A DNA stretch of 64,000 bases from Pirellulales bacterium. Lineage in GTDB: Bacteria > Planctomycetota > Planctomycetia > Pirellulales > JAICIG01. Below are positions 46,681-55,068 of this stretch, piece by piece. The first letter of the stretch is position 1; each line of letters starts with the position of its first letter. Under the pieces are notes generated by a model. It was given only the letters and a program-made list of their open reading frames with translations. It was not told the origin of the DNA and searched no databases. The stretch is taken from NCBI GenBank assembly GCA_035533075.1, contig DATLUO010000091.1, positions 36,276-100,275 on the forward strand, written 5' to 3'. A program made the translations under genes and the position numbers.

Positions 46681-47970
46681 CTAATAGCGTCCGTGATAGG
46701 TCTTCACGTCGCGCATGCCGCTGCGAGACGTGTCGGGCGTCTGGCCGACCTTGCCTCGATTGTCGATGAACACCAGCAGATCGGCGCGCGGCGGGCCCGT
46801 GAGACCCGGAACCAGACCGTTCGGCTTGCCGGGCACCGGCGTCGCCACGACGCCCAGGCCCACGAGCAACACCTGGTCGGACGGCCAGCGAAATCGCTCG
46901 TGCAGCCCGAAATGCGCGATCTGCGGCACGTGGACCTCGGCCTGCTGCCGAGGATTGACCGCGTTGCCCGCCGGCACCGACACGCGGACCAGCCGCTCGA
47001 GCTGATCGATATTGCACTTGATCACGGCGTCGACCAACCGCCCGTCGAGCGTCATGAGCGGGCTGAGTTCCAATGAGAACCCTTCGTCGAACTGCGCGTT
47101 GTCAGGCTCGTAAGAGGGAATCCGCTCCGGACGCAAGACAAGGTTTCTAACATAGGGGCGTGGCCGAATGGCCGAGACCGTGGTCGATTGGCCATTGTTC
47201 ACCAGCAGATGCGGCGAGCTGTGCTCGCGGAAATCGTTCCGCTTGCTGAGCTCGGAAAGCACCAGCGCGGCGTCTTCCTTATGCAGCAGCCAGGCCTGAA
47301 TTCCTTGGGTTTGCGTGGGCACGGAGTGCAACATCGGCTGGAACTTGGCCCGCCAGTTCGGACTTCCCACGGTAATGACTCGCAACCCGAATGAGTTCGC
47401 TTCGGCCTCGCTGCTGACGAACCGGTCGACGATCTCTTCCACCACCGCCTGCACTTCGGGCGTGTGATAGGCCGTCACCGTGCTTTGGTCGGCATAGAGC
47501 AGCGAACAGATGTCGGAATGCCAGGTTTCGTAGCCCGTCTCCCGCAAAATCCAGTCGATGACGGACTGTTCCGGGCGGTTGGTTGAGGTGACCCGCACCG
47601 TGTAGGGCCGGATGTTGTAGGTGCGCCACACTTGGCCGGCCTCGTTGGGCAATCCGCTGGGTGCCTGCGAATTCTCATCGCGGGTCCGGCGGGGAGCTTG
47701 GGCCAGCCGTTCGGTGCGGGCGGGTCCGGCCGGTTCGCCGGCCCCGCGCGCCGGCTTGCTCAGCACCTTTTTGCTGATTGCCGCTCCGCGCGGCTTGCCC
47801 GGCGGCGCGGCCGCCCGGCCGGGTCCGGGCATGGTTTCATGGGTCGCTTCCTCGGTTGCTTCCGGCAGGCCGTCCTGGCCGATCACCGGGCAAACGACGG
47901 CGGTCGCAACGTTGATGCATCCAAACGTAATCATGAGGCGCCATGCGCCCCGGCGGAATCGCGAAGACAT
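46681..47970 (-). CDS. Secreted protein with degenerate secretin-like regions
   Basis: 429 residues. The ATG at 47970 has a GGAGG ribosome site and a signal peptide (LMITFGCINVATAVVCPVIG); upstream in-frame sequence contains the promoter and is not coding. A Pro/Ala/Arg-rich linker follows, then an N-domain-like module (TVTAYHTPEVQAVVEEIVDR), a domain with VNNGQSTTVSAIRPRPYVRN and DEGFSLELSPLMTLDGRLVD, and a final strand ADLLVFIDNRGK. Order and spacing recall the N-domain plus beta-domain of secretins (Gxxxx..SP....DGxxV...LLVFI). It is short and lacks the secretin signature, so it may be a soluble relative. Function unknown. Confidence 0.62.
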   Translation of the reverse strand: MSSRFRRGAWRLMITFGCINVATAVVCPVIGQDGLPEATEEATHETMPGPGRAAAPPGKPRGAAISKKVLSKPARGAGEPAGPARTERLAQAPRRTRDENSQAPSGLPNEAGQVWRTYNIRPYTVRVTSTNRPEQSVIDWILRETGYETWHSDICSLLYADQSTVTAYHTPEVQAVVEEIVDRFVSSEAEANSFGLRVITVGSPNWRAKFQPMLHSVPTQTQGIQAWLLHKEDAALVLSELSKRNDFREHSSPHLLVNNGQSTTVSAIRPRPYVRNLVLRPERIPSYEPDNAQFDEGFSLELSPLMTLDGRLVDAVIKCNIDQLERLVRVSVPAGNAVNPRQQAEVHVPQIAHFGLHERFRWPSDQVLLVGLGVVATPVPGKPNGLVPGLTGPPRADLLVFIDNRGKVGQTPDTSRSGMRDVKTYHGRY

Positions 47971-48008
47971 GTTCAGCCTCCATCTGGCTGTTTGAAGAGG
48001 GGAGGCGG

Positions 48009-48037
48009 AGTATAGAGCGGTCGGCGCAGCCCGGCAA
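48009..48037 (-). promoter_or_regulatory. Candidate promoter of the secretin-like gene
   Basis: On the minus strand TTGCCG, 17-bp spacer, TATACT, ending 39 bp before the ATG at 47970. The rest of the 399-bp gap to 48370 shows nothing further. Confidence 0.6.
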
Positions 48038-48369
48038 GACCGACATGAACGGCGTCTTGACCGCACAAAAAGGCCTGGCGGACGCAGCGCGAGACACACT
48101 GGAAGATGCCGACTTCGGTTTCGTAAATGATCTGGCGACCGGCATAGGCAGGCATGTGAGCACCGCTGATTGTTCGCGTCAATGTACATCGGGTTCAAAG
48201 CCTGTCGCGCGGCGCGACGAACGGCTCCGGGCGTCGGATTCTTTGGCAGGTTTGCTCCGCCCGCCGGACCTGAATAGACTATGGGCGTCTTATTTCGGCT
48301 TCTCTATTGCTTCGGCCCATATAGTTCATCGCAAAGCCAAGTGCGATACGCGACTGAGGTGCATGCATA

Positions 48370-48978
48370 ATGCGCGGCAATCAAGCTAAGTTAATAGAAC
48401 AGTGGTTCACAGAATACAGCCAGGACGGCGATTTCGTGTACGAGGGAAGACCTCTCCCGTACACCGTCATGGCACCCGCAAAGGCAAGGGGGCGTATCGT
48501 GTTCGCGACAAAACCTGGCTATGCCGCACAAGCCATTTATGAGTCTAGCGAGTATGCGTCAATCGGTTTGATTGGCCGCTATGGCCTTCCATGCCGTTTC
48601 GATTTGGCATGGATTCGCGATGTCGCTGCCAAACACCAGTTATTTTTTCTTGGGGATATGGATCATCCTGACCTCATGATTTTTTGTTGGTTACGTGCGC
48701 GTCTGCATCCAAAACGAATCGAACATCTCGGTGTTAACGATGCTTACTTGCATCAGCTTCAAGTCCAATTGCCGGATTCGTTCATAATGCGATGCTCGCG
48801 GTCCGAACGAAGATCCCTTCCTGTCCTGCAAAAGGCATTTCCCGACCTATGCAAAACGGTGGGAGTCAATTGCGCCCGAATGTTGGAGCAAGGCCAAAAA
48901 ATCGAACTAGACGCAGTCAAGAGCGCGTTGGGAGCGTTCACACCACTTTTGCGCCCTCTTATCGCCTCACGAAAATGA
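48370..48978 (+). CDS. Orphan protein with possible Toprim-like fold
   Basis: 202 residues. The core RIVFATKPGYAAQAIYESSE, then IGLIGRYGLPCRFDLAWIRD, then FFLGDMDHPDLMIFCWLRAR has the strand-helix order and GD-x-D motif of Toprim domains, and the GDxDxxxxxxxxxLR pattern recalls the C-terminal domain of JetD-type (DUF2220) proteins. The usual N-terminal Glu position carries Lys (ATKPG), so activity is doubtful. Base composition looks lower in GC than neighbouring genes, suggesting transfer. No JetABC-like genes are nearby. It ends 12 bp into the convergent small gene. Confidence 0.5.
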   Translation: MRGNQAKLIEQWFTEYSQDGDFVYEGRPLPYTVMAPAKARGRIVFATKPGYAAQAIYESSEYASIGLIGRYGLPCRFDLAWIRDVAAKHQLFFLGDMDHPDLMIFCWLRARLHPKRIEHLGVNDAYLHQLQVQLPDSFIMRCSRSERRSLPVLQKAFPDLCKTVGVNCARMLEQGQKIELDAVKSALGAFTPLLRPLIASRK

Positions 48979-49152
48979 ACTGGCCTCGTCAGCGGAGTTC
49001 GGGGGTGAATGAGTCACTCCCAATGCGGCACAACTTGCCTCTGGATGATCGATCTCAACGCGGACACAGGTATTGAGTTCGACCGTGAAAGGCTTGAACG
49101 GTCTGCGACGTATCATCGCCAGTAACACTTTCTGAGAATTTTCCGTGGTCAT
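48967..49152 (-). CDS. Small protein of unknown function
   Basis: 61 residues from the ATG at 49152, with an AAAGGAA ribosome site. The start (QKVLLAMIRRRPFKPFTVEL, then VRVEIDHPE) matches a small-protein pattern I recall in planctomycetes (RPFxPFxxxLxDGxxxxVxHPE). The tail after HPE looks degenerate and may be shortened. Overlaps the convergent Toprim-like gene by 12 bp. Confidence 0.5.
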   Translation of the reverse strand: MTTENSQKVLLAMIRRRPFKPFTVELNTCVRVEIDHPEASCAALGVTHSPPNSADEASSFS

Positions 49153-49306
49153 TGGTTTTCCTTTCTCCGAATCGTGCCCTGAATCCGATCGCCGAGGTCC
49201 GCGGCTGGGAAGCCCGTCAGCTTCACGATACTTGACGAGGGGGATCCGGTTCCAGCCCCGCGTGACGCAAGCCCTCCGCGTGATGCCGAAACGGCGGGCA
49301 CATGCT

Positions 49307-50260
49307 TCACACCACGGCGGCCGGCCCAACAGCGCTCTCGAGCACGCTGCTTGGCTGATTGCTTCCTCGCCGCACGTAACCGAGCGCGAGCGGGGCGCCT
49401 GCCCGCGGCGAAAATGCCGCTGACGTGACGTGACCCGCCACGTGGCCCGACGCCAACAACTCCGCGCCGGGCGAAGGCACCTGTTCGCCTTCGTATCTCA
49501 GCCGCACGAGCGTCTTGTTGACATGCCCCAGCGCGTCGATGCGGGCCACGGTCTCCTGGCCGATGTAACAGCCTTTGTTGAAGCTGATGGCCAGCGCGTC
49601 GCGGCCCACCTCCTGCGGCAAGTTCTGATCGCTGATGTCGATGCCGTACCAGGGAAAGCCGGCCTCGAGCCGCGCGGCTTCGAGCGCCGCCGAATCGCAG
49701 GCGATCGCGCCTTGCGAAATCAATGCCTCCCGCACAATGGCCTGCGACGCCCGGCCGAAGAGCAGCAAATACCCGCCGCTCCGTGTGATGTCGACGCGGA
49801 CCAGCGTGACGGGCTCGCCGGCCAGCAGCAACTCGGTGCTGGCCAGGCGTTCGCGCGGCAACGTGCCGGAGGCGATCTTTTCCAATACCGCACCGCTGCC
49901 GTCTCCGGCAACGAGCAACTCGGACCAATCGCCGCCCCGGTCGTGCAACTCGACTTTTTCGCGAATCAAATAGCGGTTCAGGTGATTGAGCAGGAATTCG
50001 TCCTGGGCGGCAACGGTCTCGATGATGAACGATTCGCGCCGGCAAATCAGGAACACGTGGCCGCGCACGTGCCCACGGGCGTCGAGCAAAAACGCCTCGC
50101 AGCCGCTGTCCGGCTGCAAGCGTTTGACGTCGTTGGTCGACAAGTTGTGCAAGAAGCCGGCCCGGTCGTCGCCCGTCACCTCGATGCGAGTGCGGTGCGT
50201 GAAATCGACAAGCCCGGCCGCTTCAGTGAGCGCCTGGTATTGTTGCTCGAAGGTTTGCAT
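49307..50260 (-). CDS. ygfZ: YgfZ/GcvT-like folate-binding protein
   Basis: 317 residues. The YgfZ signature K-G-C-Y-x-G-Q-E is present (FNKGCYIGQETVARIDALGH), preceded by ARLEAGFPWYGIDISDQNLP and with VDFTHRTRIEVTGDDRAGFL at the N-terminus. YgfZ proteins help assemble or repair certain Fe-S clusters in a folate-dependent way. The C-terminus RRGSNQPSSVLESAVGPAAV looks less conserved. On the same strand as the larA-like gene upstream, separated by about 90 bp of heptamer repeats. A link to the nearby Fe-S radical SAM enzymes is possible but not shown. Confidence 0.88.
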   Translation of the reverse strand: MQTFEQQYQALTEAAGLVDFTHRTRIEVTGDDRAGFLHNLSTNDVKRLQPDSGCEAFLLDARGHVRGHVFLICRRESFIIETVAAQDEFLLNHLNRYLIREKVELHDRGGDWSELLVAGDGSGAVLEKIASGTLPRERLASTELLLAGEPVTLVRVDITRSGGYLLLFGRASQAIVREALISQGAIACDSAALEAARLEAGFPWYGIDISDQNLPQEVGRDALAISFNKGCYIGQETVARIDALGHVNKTLVRLRYEGEQVPSPGAELLASGHVAGHVTSAAFSPRAGAPLALGYVRRGSNQPSSVLESAVGPAAVV

Positions 50261-50272
50261 AGGAAGGATGAG

Positions 50273-50352
50273 CGATGAGGGACGAGGGATGAGGGATGAG
50301 GGATGAGGCAGCCTCCGATGTCGAATTCCTGAACCCTGAACCCTGAACCCTA
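50273..50352. repeat. GGGATGA and CCTGAAC heptamer arrays
   Basis: About five GGGATGA-type units (50273-50308) and three to four CCTGAAC units (50329-50352), between ygfZ and the larA-like gene. Confidence 0.9.
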
Positions 50353-51573
50353 TTCTTGTGCTGCCGGAACCACATACTGCGCATTCGACAGCACGATGCA
50401 GGACTCATGACGCCGGGCCAGCCGGCCGACGTCGCCCGGCTCGCTGATGTGCGCCATGCCGAGATCCTCGACCAACGATTCGTCGAGCCGGCTGAGCAAA
50501 TAGACCCTGGCTTGCTCGGTTGCCCGTGCCAGCTCGATTGCCTCCAGCGCGTCGACGGCATGCTCTCGCCGAATACTTTTGACGAGCAGTTCGCGGTCTG
50601 CCAGACGCGACAGGCCCGTCACCGCCGGACCAGGCTCGACCGCCAACTCCGTGCAGACCGCGATCGCCCCACCATCGGCCACCAGGCACGATGCCGCGGC
50701 CAGCGCCCGGGCCAGGTTCTGCCACGTTTGCTGCTCGCGGCCGCCGGCGAGCGAAGCCACCACCAGACTGGCCCGACCAGGCACGCCGCACCTCCACGCC
50801 GATTCGTAGGCCAAGCGGCCGGCCCGGAACACTGCCGGGATCTCGCCGGCCAGCACTTGCAACAACCCGCCGCCACCACCGGGCAAAGCCTGCACCGTGA
50901 ACTGTGTGCCCAGCAGCCACCCCACTTCATCGATTTCTTCTCGCTGCTTCGCCGCCTGTTGACGCCGCGCGCCGGCTGCCGGCTTGTGGAACCGCGATTG
51001 CGTCCGAGCGTCGGAGAACGTGGGAAACAGCCCGCCATACTGGCCGTAGTAACCGATCGTCGGCTCATGCCGCAGACAGCCGATCGGCACCACGAGATCG
51101 GCGTCGAGCAGCGTGCGGTTCATATACACCGGCTTGCCCTCGTGGTTCGACGCCAACAGCGACAAACTGCCGGCCGCATCGGGAGCGTGGACTTCCAACG
51201 CCACTTCGTCGCGCCAGGCGTCGGGCAACAAGCTGCGCGGGTCGCGCTCGCCGGCGGCCACGGCGGCCGGAGGGATGAGCACGGCAAGCTGGTCGGCCGA
51301 CGCGCCGTGCTCCACAAGATAGTTGGCCACCGCCGCCACCAGGGCCGTCGCCTGCGGCACGCCGTGCTCCAAGGCCAGCACAATCCGGTCGCCGGGCACG
51401 GTCGCCCGTGCCAGCGCCGGAAAGTTCAGCGGCTCGTCCAGCGCGGCGGCAACCGCCGCCGCGGGATCGTCAAGCACTCCGCCACGCGGCTCATTGAAGA
51501 CCGCCAGCAACGTCTCGTCCGGAAGATCGAGACCGACGTGTGACTGGGCGCCGTAAGGCAGAACGCAAGACAT
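50350..51573 (-). CDS. LarA-like (nickel-pincer racemase family) protein, atypical active site
   Basis: 407 residues, close to LarA length. DUF2088-type N-terminal domain: YGAQSHVGLDLPDETLLAVF, then GDRIVLALEHGVPQATALVA and DQLAVLIPPAAVAAGERDPR, and the later block VVPIGCLRHEPTIGYYGQYG. In canonical LarA the corresponding segment has a GGxK whose Lys binds the pincer nickel cofactor; here it reads YGGLFPTFSD, so the Lys is absent. A related but different isomerase activity is likely. The ATG at 51573 is supported by the promoter 53 bp upstream and because the first codons (MSCVLPYG) are duplicated exactly at 58230-58253. Confidence 0.72.
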   Translation of the reverse strand: MSCVLPYGAQSHVGLDLPDETLLAVFNEPRGGVLDDPAAAVAAALDEPLNFPALARATVPGDRIVLALEHGVPQATALVAAVANYLVEHGASADQLAVLIPPAAVAAGERDPRSLLPDAWRDEVALEVHAPDAAGSLSLLASNHEGKPVYMNRTLLDADLVVPIGCLRHEPTIGYYGQYGGLFPTFSDARTQSRFHKPAAGARRQQAAKQREEIDEVGWLLGTQFTVQALPGGGGGLLQVLAGEIPAVFRAGRLAYESAWRCGVPGRASLVVASLAGGREQQTWQNLARALAAASCLVADGGAIAVCTELAVEPGPAVTGLSRLADRELLVKSIRREHAVDALEAIELARATEQARVYLLSRLDESLVEDLGMAHISEPGDVGRLARRHESCIVLSNAQYVVPAAQE

Positions 51574-51692
51574 TGGGCAAGATACATTAAACAGGGAAAC
51601 CGGTGACAGCGATGTCCGTCGAACAATGGTATCGGACAGCCCCTGTGCGTCAAGAAGCCGAGCTGGACCCGGACCGGCATTTTCCGCATGAT
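51550..51692. repeat. ~140-bp direct repeat, copy 1
   Basis: Matches 58226-58370 in the same orientation at roughly 85-90% by eye, including the start codon and first codons of the larA-like gene and its promoter. The two copies bracket the 6.6-kb block that holds the radical SAM cassette. Confidence 0.93.
51626..51653 (-). promoter_or_regulatory. Candidate promoter of the larA-like gene
   Basis: TTGACG, 16-bp spacer, TACCAT on the minus strand. Both hexamers are identical in the second copy at 58302-58329, although the first half of the spacer differs, which supports a real promoter. Confidence 0.6.
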
Positions 51693-51779
51693 GCCGCACC
51701 TGCCGGCAACGTTGTGGCTGGACCGCGCCGGTGTGGCCGGGCCCGACGGATCGACCCGTCACCGAGTGTTCGACCTGGC

Positions 51780-52754
51780 CTATGTCCGGTCGTTGCCGGC
51801 TTTCACGATCATGGCGTTGAACGCGCATGACTCGCCCTCCGGACGACCAATCGTCGGCCGCTGCCGCTCGATGCTCTCGATGACATACGACGGGCGTCCC
51901 TGAATCTGCTGATGCATCCGCGCGAGATACTCGGCGAACACGGCTAGCACCGAGAAATGCATCGCCTGCAGCAGGAAAGCCACCGCCGCGACCACCGCGG
52001 TGCCCGAAAGGGGTCCGTTCGCATACCACTGGACTGCCGCGTACGTCGCCAGCGCGCAGCCGATGACGAAAGTCAGGAATCCGCAGAGAAGCCCCAGACG
52101 CAGCGGACTGGCCGAAAACGACACAACCGCGTCGATGCCTAGTCTCATCATTTTGGTGAACGGCCACTTCGTCACGCCGCTGAACCGCGAATCGCGATCG
52201 AATTCGATCGCCACCTGCTGAAACCCCATCCAACTCATCATGCCGCGCACAAATACAGGACGTTCTGGCATCGATAAAAAGACTTCCAGCGCCCGACGGC
52301 TTATGAGCCGGAAATCGCCGGTGTCGTCGGGGATGCGCACTTCTGCCAGCATATTAAGAAGCCGGTAGAACGCGGCGGCGGTAAAGCGCTTCCACGCCGA
52401 TTCGCCGCGGCGCGAGCGCCTTTTGCCGTAGACCACGTCGGCGCCGTCGTCCATCAGTTCGAGCATGGTCGGCAAAAGCTCTGGCGGATCTTGCAGGTCC
52501 GCGTCAATGATCAGCACTCGCTCGCCACGCACCGTGCTCAAACCGGCCACGAGCGCCGCCTGTTGGCCGAAGTTGCGAGAAAGGTTCACCCCGACCACCG
52601 ACGTGCTTTGCGCGACGAGACGGCAAATCTCGCTCCAGGTGGCATCAGTCGAACCGTCGTTGACAAAGACGATTTCAAACGGCTTGAACAACTCGCCACA
52701 GGCCGCTTCTGCGGGCGTTCTTCCTGGAATAAGCCTGCCACCAAGCCAGCCCAT
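51780..52754 (-). CDS. Polyprenyl-phosphate glycosyltransferase (GtrB/DPM1-like), N-terminally truncated
   Basis: 324 residues. Matches start at FEIVFVNDGSTDATW and continue with LSRNFGQQAALVAGLSTVRG, IDADLQDPPELLPTMLELMD, VRIPDDTGDFRLISRRALEV and two C-terminal membrane segments (LGLLCGFLTFVIGCALATYA, TAVVAAVAFLLQAMHFSVLA), the GtrB-type layout. The family's first strand (VSVVIPxYNE) is missing; instead there is GRLIPGRTPAEAACGELFKP. Thus the 5' end, which faces the radical SAM cassette, seems lost or replaced. Such enzymes load sugar on polyprenyl phosphate, the donor type used by PIG-V-like transferases such as the one at the other end of the cassette. Confidence 0.82.
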   Translation of the reverse strand: MGWLGGRLIPGRTPAEAACGELFKPFEIVFVNDGSTDATWSEICRLVAQSTSVVGVNLSRNFGQQAALVAGLSTVRGERVLIIDADLQDPPELLPTMLELMDDGADVVYGKRRSRRGESAWKRFTAAAFYRLLNMLAEVRIPDDTGDFRLISRRALEVFLSMPERPVFVRGMMSWMGFQQVAIEFDRDSRFSGVTKWPFTKMMRLGIDAVVSFSASPLRLGLLCGFLTFVIGCALATYAAVQWYANGPLSGTAVVAAVAFLLQAMHFSVLAVFAEYLARMHQQIQGRPSYVIESIERQRPTIGRPEGESCAFNAMIVKAGNDRT

Positions 52755-52757
52755 TCT

Positions 52758-54029
52758 TCACTCCGCTTCGGCATGCATCGCCTCCTCGCGTTGGTTGAGC
52801 TTGGTCAAATCCGGCATATCCGCGTCCCATCGCAGGCTGTCGATTCGCAATTCGGCCAGCCGCCGGCGCGCATAATCGCAAGCTTGCTTTTGCGCGAACA
52901 TCAGCTTGCAAAAGTAATCGGCGGGCACATACATGTCGCCCGTGTCGGCGATGCTGGCCGCGTGACAGCCGCCGTTGCAATGCGCGGCGAGCTCGCACGA
53001 GTGGCATTTGATGCGCGGCGCTTCGCTGTGGTCGAGCAGCTTGAGCCGATTCTCCGGCCGGCTGAAACCGGAGTCTACGGAACCCAGCGGCAGCGGCGCG
53101 GCGGCGCTTCCGCCCTTCGCGCCCCAGGCGAGCTTCGAACAACCGTGCAAGGTGCCATCGGGCGCGATCGCCAGCCGACCGCTTCCGGCTCCGCACCCCC
53201 ACGCGCTGCGCCGGCTGTGGGCGAAAGCGGCGTCGAGTTGACCGAGCTCGAAGAGGCCGATGCGAATTCGGCGGCTGCGCTGGACCACCCGTTGCTCGAC
53301 GAAATAATCGAAGGCGTCCATCAGCCCCTCCGCATAGTCGGCAATTTCGCGGTCTGCCCAGGCAACGTGCGTGGCGAAACCGATGATGAACTGATTGATC
53401 GCGAGATCTTCGTGCAGTGCCCGCACGTCGTCGCCGAGTTGCGCGGCCGATTGCGGCGTGATGGTCATGCGCGCCCCTTGCCAGTGCTGGTAGCGCTTGA
53501 GCATCTTCATCTTCGCGGCCACGATCTGGAAGGTTCCCGAGCCACCGAGCGTGCGGCGGTGCCGATCGTTGGTGAGCTGGGCCCCGTCAAGACTGAGGCA
53601 GTAATTGACGCCGTTGTCGCGGAAGAACCTCGCGTGCTCCTCACGAATCAGTACACCGTTGGTCTGCATATCGAAAGTGACGCTCTTTGCTCGCCGCCGC
53701 GCGTGGTGACCTGCATAACCGACAACATCTTGGATCAGGTCGACCATCAGCATCGGCTCGCCGCCCATGAACGTCACGGCGACCCGGGGCGCGTCGCGGC
53801 TGGCGTCCATGAGTAGATCGACGGCCGCACGCGCCGTCTCGAGAGTCATCGAAGTGTGGTGGTCGGCGCCGTACTCGAAGCAGTAGCTGCAGCCGAGGTT
53901 GCATGCCTCAGTCACGATCAGCTCGAGGCACTGGACCGGAGGAGCCCAGGCCTGCAGCGCCAATTGGTGCGCAAGCCGAACCGTCGGCCGGTTTGCCATC
54001 GTCAGTCCTGACGCCGCTTCACGAAACAT
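52758..54029 (-). CDS. Radical SAM/SPASM peptide-modifying enzyme 1
   Basis: 423 residues. C43-x3-C47-x2-C50 (ACNLGCSYCFE) and GGEP at 89-92 define the radical SAM core. The C-terminal SPASM region supplies auxiliary clusters: WGCGAGSGRLAIAPDGTLHG with CSKL, then KCHSCELAAHCNGGCH and YFCKLMF. It belongs to the anaerobic sulfatase-maturase/peptide-maturase branch and is clearly paralogous to the enzyme at 55686-56990 (shared NYxLSLDG, INQFIxGxA, CGAGxGR, GCSKLA). Directly downstream of the Cys-rich precursor-like gene. The ATG at 54029 is used; 53999 is an alternative. Probable role: cross-linking of that precursor. Confidence 0.9.
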   Translation of the reverse strand: MFREAASGLTMANRPTVRLAHQLALQAWAPPVQCLELIVTEACNLGCSYCFEYGADHHTSMTLETARAAVDLLMDASRDAPRVAVTFMGGEPMLMVDLIQDVVGYAGHHARRRAKSVTFDMQTNGVLIREEHARFFRDNGVNYCLSLDGAQLTNDRHRRTLGGSGTFQIVAAKMKMLKRYQHWQGARMTITPQSAAQLGDDVRALHEDLAINQFIIGFATHVAWADREIADYAEGLMDAFDYFVEQRVVQRSRRIRIGLFELGQLDAAFAHSRRSAWGCGAGSGRLAIAPDGTLHGCSKLAWGAKGGSAAAPLPLGSVDSGFSRPENRLKLLDHSEAPRIKCHSCELAAHCNGGCHAASIADTGDMYVPADYFCKLMFAQKQACDYARRRLAELRIDSLRWDADMPDLTKLNQREEAMHAEAE

Positions 54030-54074
54030 CTCTTACTTTCCCACAATTCACGAAAGATCGAACATTCTGATTTG

Positions 54075-54998
54075 CTACGATGGCGGCGGTGGGCTGTACT
54101 GAGTGGTGCTAGACGGACAGCCGCTGTACTGGCCGGAGCAGTTGACTTGGTTGTCGCACGCGAAGGTGCCCTGCGTCTGGCATGAGAAACTACCAGAGTT
54201 GTTAATCGCGTCGCCGCAATTGAACTGTGCGTTCAGGTTGCAGTCGAAGTCGTCGCTCCCGTTGCAGGTGAAGTAAACCACGCACTGAAAGTTTGCGCCC
54301 ACTGCGTTGGGGCCCGCGCCGCAAAGGAAGTCGCCGGGATTACCGTCGTTGCCCGGTGGGTTGTAGGGATTGTTGTTGCAGCCGGTCGCCCCGGTGGCTG
54401 TGCATCCGAAATTCTGGACGCAGGTATTGCCGGTCATGCAAAAAAAGACATGGCCACTCGTGCAGTCAAACCCAACGTCGCAGTTGAAAGTGCCATCGCA
54501 CAGATAGTCTAATTCGGTACTACACTGGAACCCACAGCCGTCGGCCGTAGTGCAGTCGAATCGCGAGCAGTCGTACACCGCGGTTGTGCAGTCATACACC
54601 TGGCTGCCGTCCGCACCGCCGCAATTATAGGCACCCTTCCCAGCACAGTTGAAATTGCTGCCGTCCGAGCAGTTAAACGTTCCGAAGCCGCCTTGGCCGC
54701 AATTAAAGCCATTGGGAAACAGCGGCGGACCACAAGTGAAGTCCGCGTCTGCGCATGGGAAGTTTACTGTTGGGGGAACAGCGTTATTGCAGCCGTTTCC
54801 TACTTTGGTCTCGCCCACGTACAACTGCGTTGAGAACTTCTCGGCGGCGGCAATGCCGCGCCAGGTATCAGTGGCAAGCTGCGAAAGGCGGGAGCGCGCC
54901 GCCAGCCGCCGCATCACGGCGCTCAATACCTTGGCGTCGCTGAGGGCGTCAGAAACGTGTCTCGCGATCGTGTCCTGCCTGGCCTCGTCGGCTATCAT
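54075..54998 (-). CDS. Cys-rich precursor-like protein with 22 [F/Y]-x-C motifs
   Basis: 307 residues. The ATG at 54998 has an AAGGAA ribosome site. The first 70 residues have no Cys and look like a helical leader (RQDTIARHVSDALSDAKVLS, then MRRLAARSRLSQLATDTWRG). From about residue 70 to the end there are 26 Cys; 22 of them are in an aromatic-x-Cys triplet (FNC, FDC, YDC, FTC, YNC, FQC, FSC and so on), 3-12 residues apart in Gly/Asn/Ser/Asp-rich sequence, with almost no Lys or Arg. It ends in QYSPPPPS. No known domain. Two radical SAM/SPASM genes flank it, so it is probably their substrate. A disulfide-rich surface protein is the main alternative. Confidence 0.82.
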   Translation of the reverse strand: MIADEARQDTIARHVSDALSDAKVLSAVMRRLAARSRLSQLATDTWRGIAAAEKFSTQLYVGETKVGNGCNNAVPPTVNFPCADADFTCGPPLFPNGFNCGQGGFGTFNCSDGSNFNCAGKGAYNCGGADGSQVYDCTTAVYDCSRFDCTTADGCGFQCSTELDYLCDGTFNCDVGFDCTSGHVFFCMTGNTCVQNFGCTATGATGCNNNPYNPPGNDGNPGDFLCGAGPNAVGANFQCVVYFTCNGSDDFDCNLNAQFNCGDAINNSGSFSCQTQGTFACDNQVNCSGQYSGCPSSTTQYSPPPPS

Positions 54999-55068
54999 TG
55001 CTCGGTTCCTTAAGGATCGAAGTGGATTCTGTTGGGATTTGCGCAGCCCGCGAACCGCGCCGAGCGCC

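Noticed and set aside
50350..52233. Longer start for the larA-like protein (627 residues)
   Set aside because: The extra 220 residues overlap the GtrB-like gene on the same strand in another frame and read through the promoter repeat.
54075..54998. Metallothionein
   Set aside because: The chain is far too long, Cys occur singly in aromatic-x-Cys triplets rather than C-x-C or C-C clusters, and two radical SAM genes flank it.
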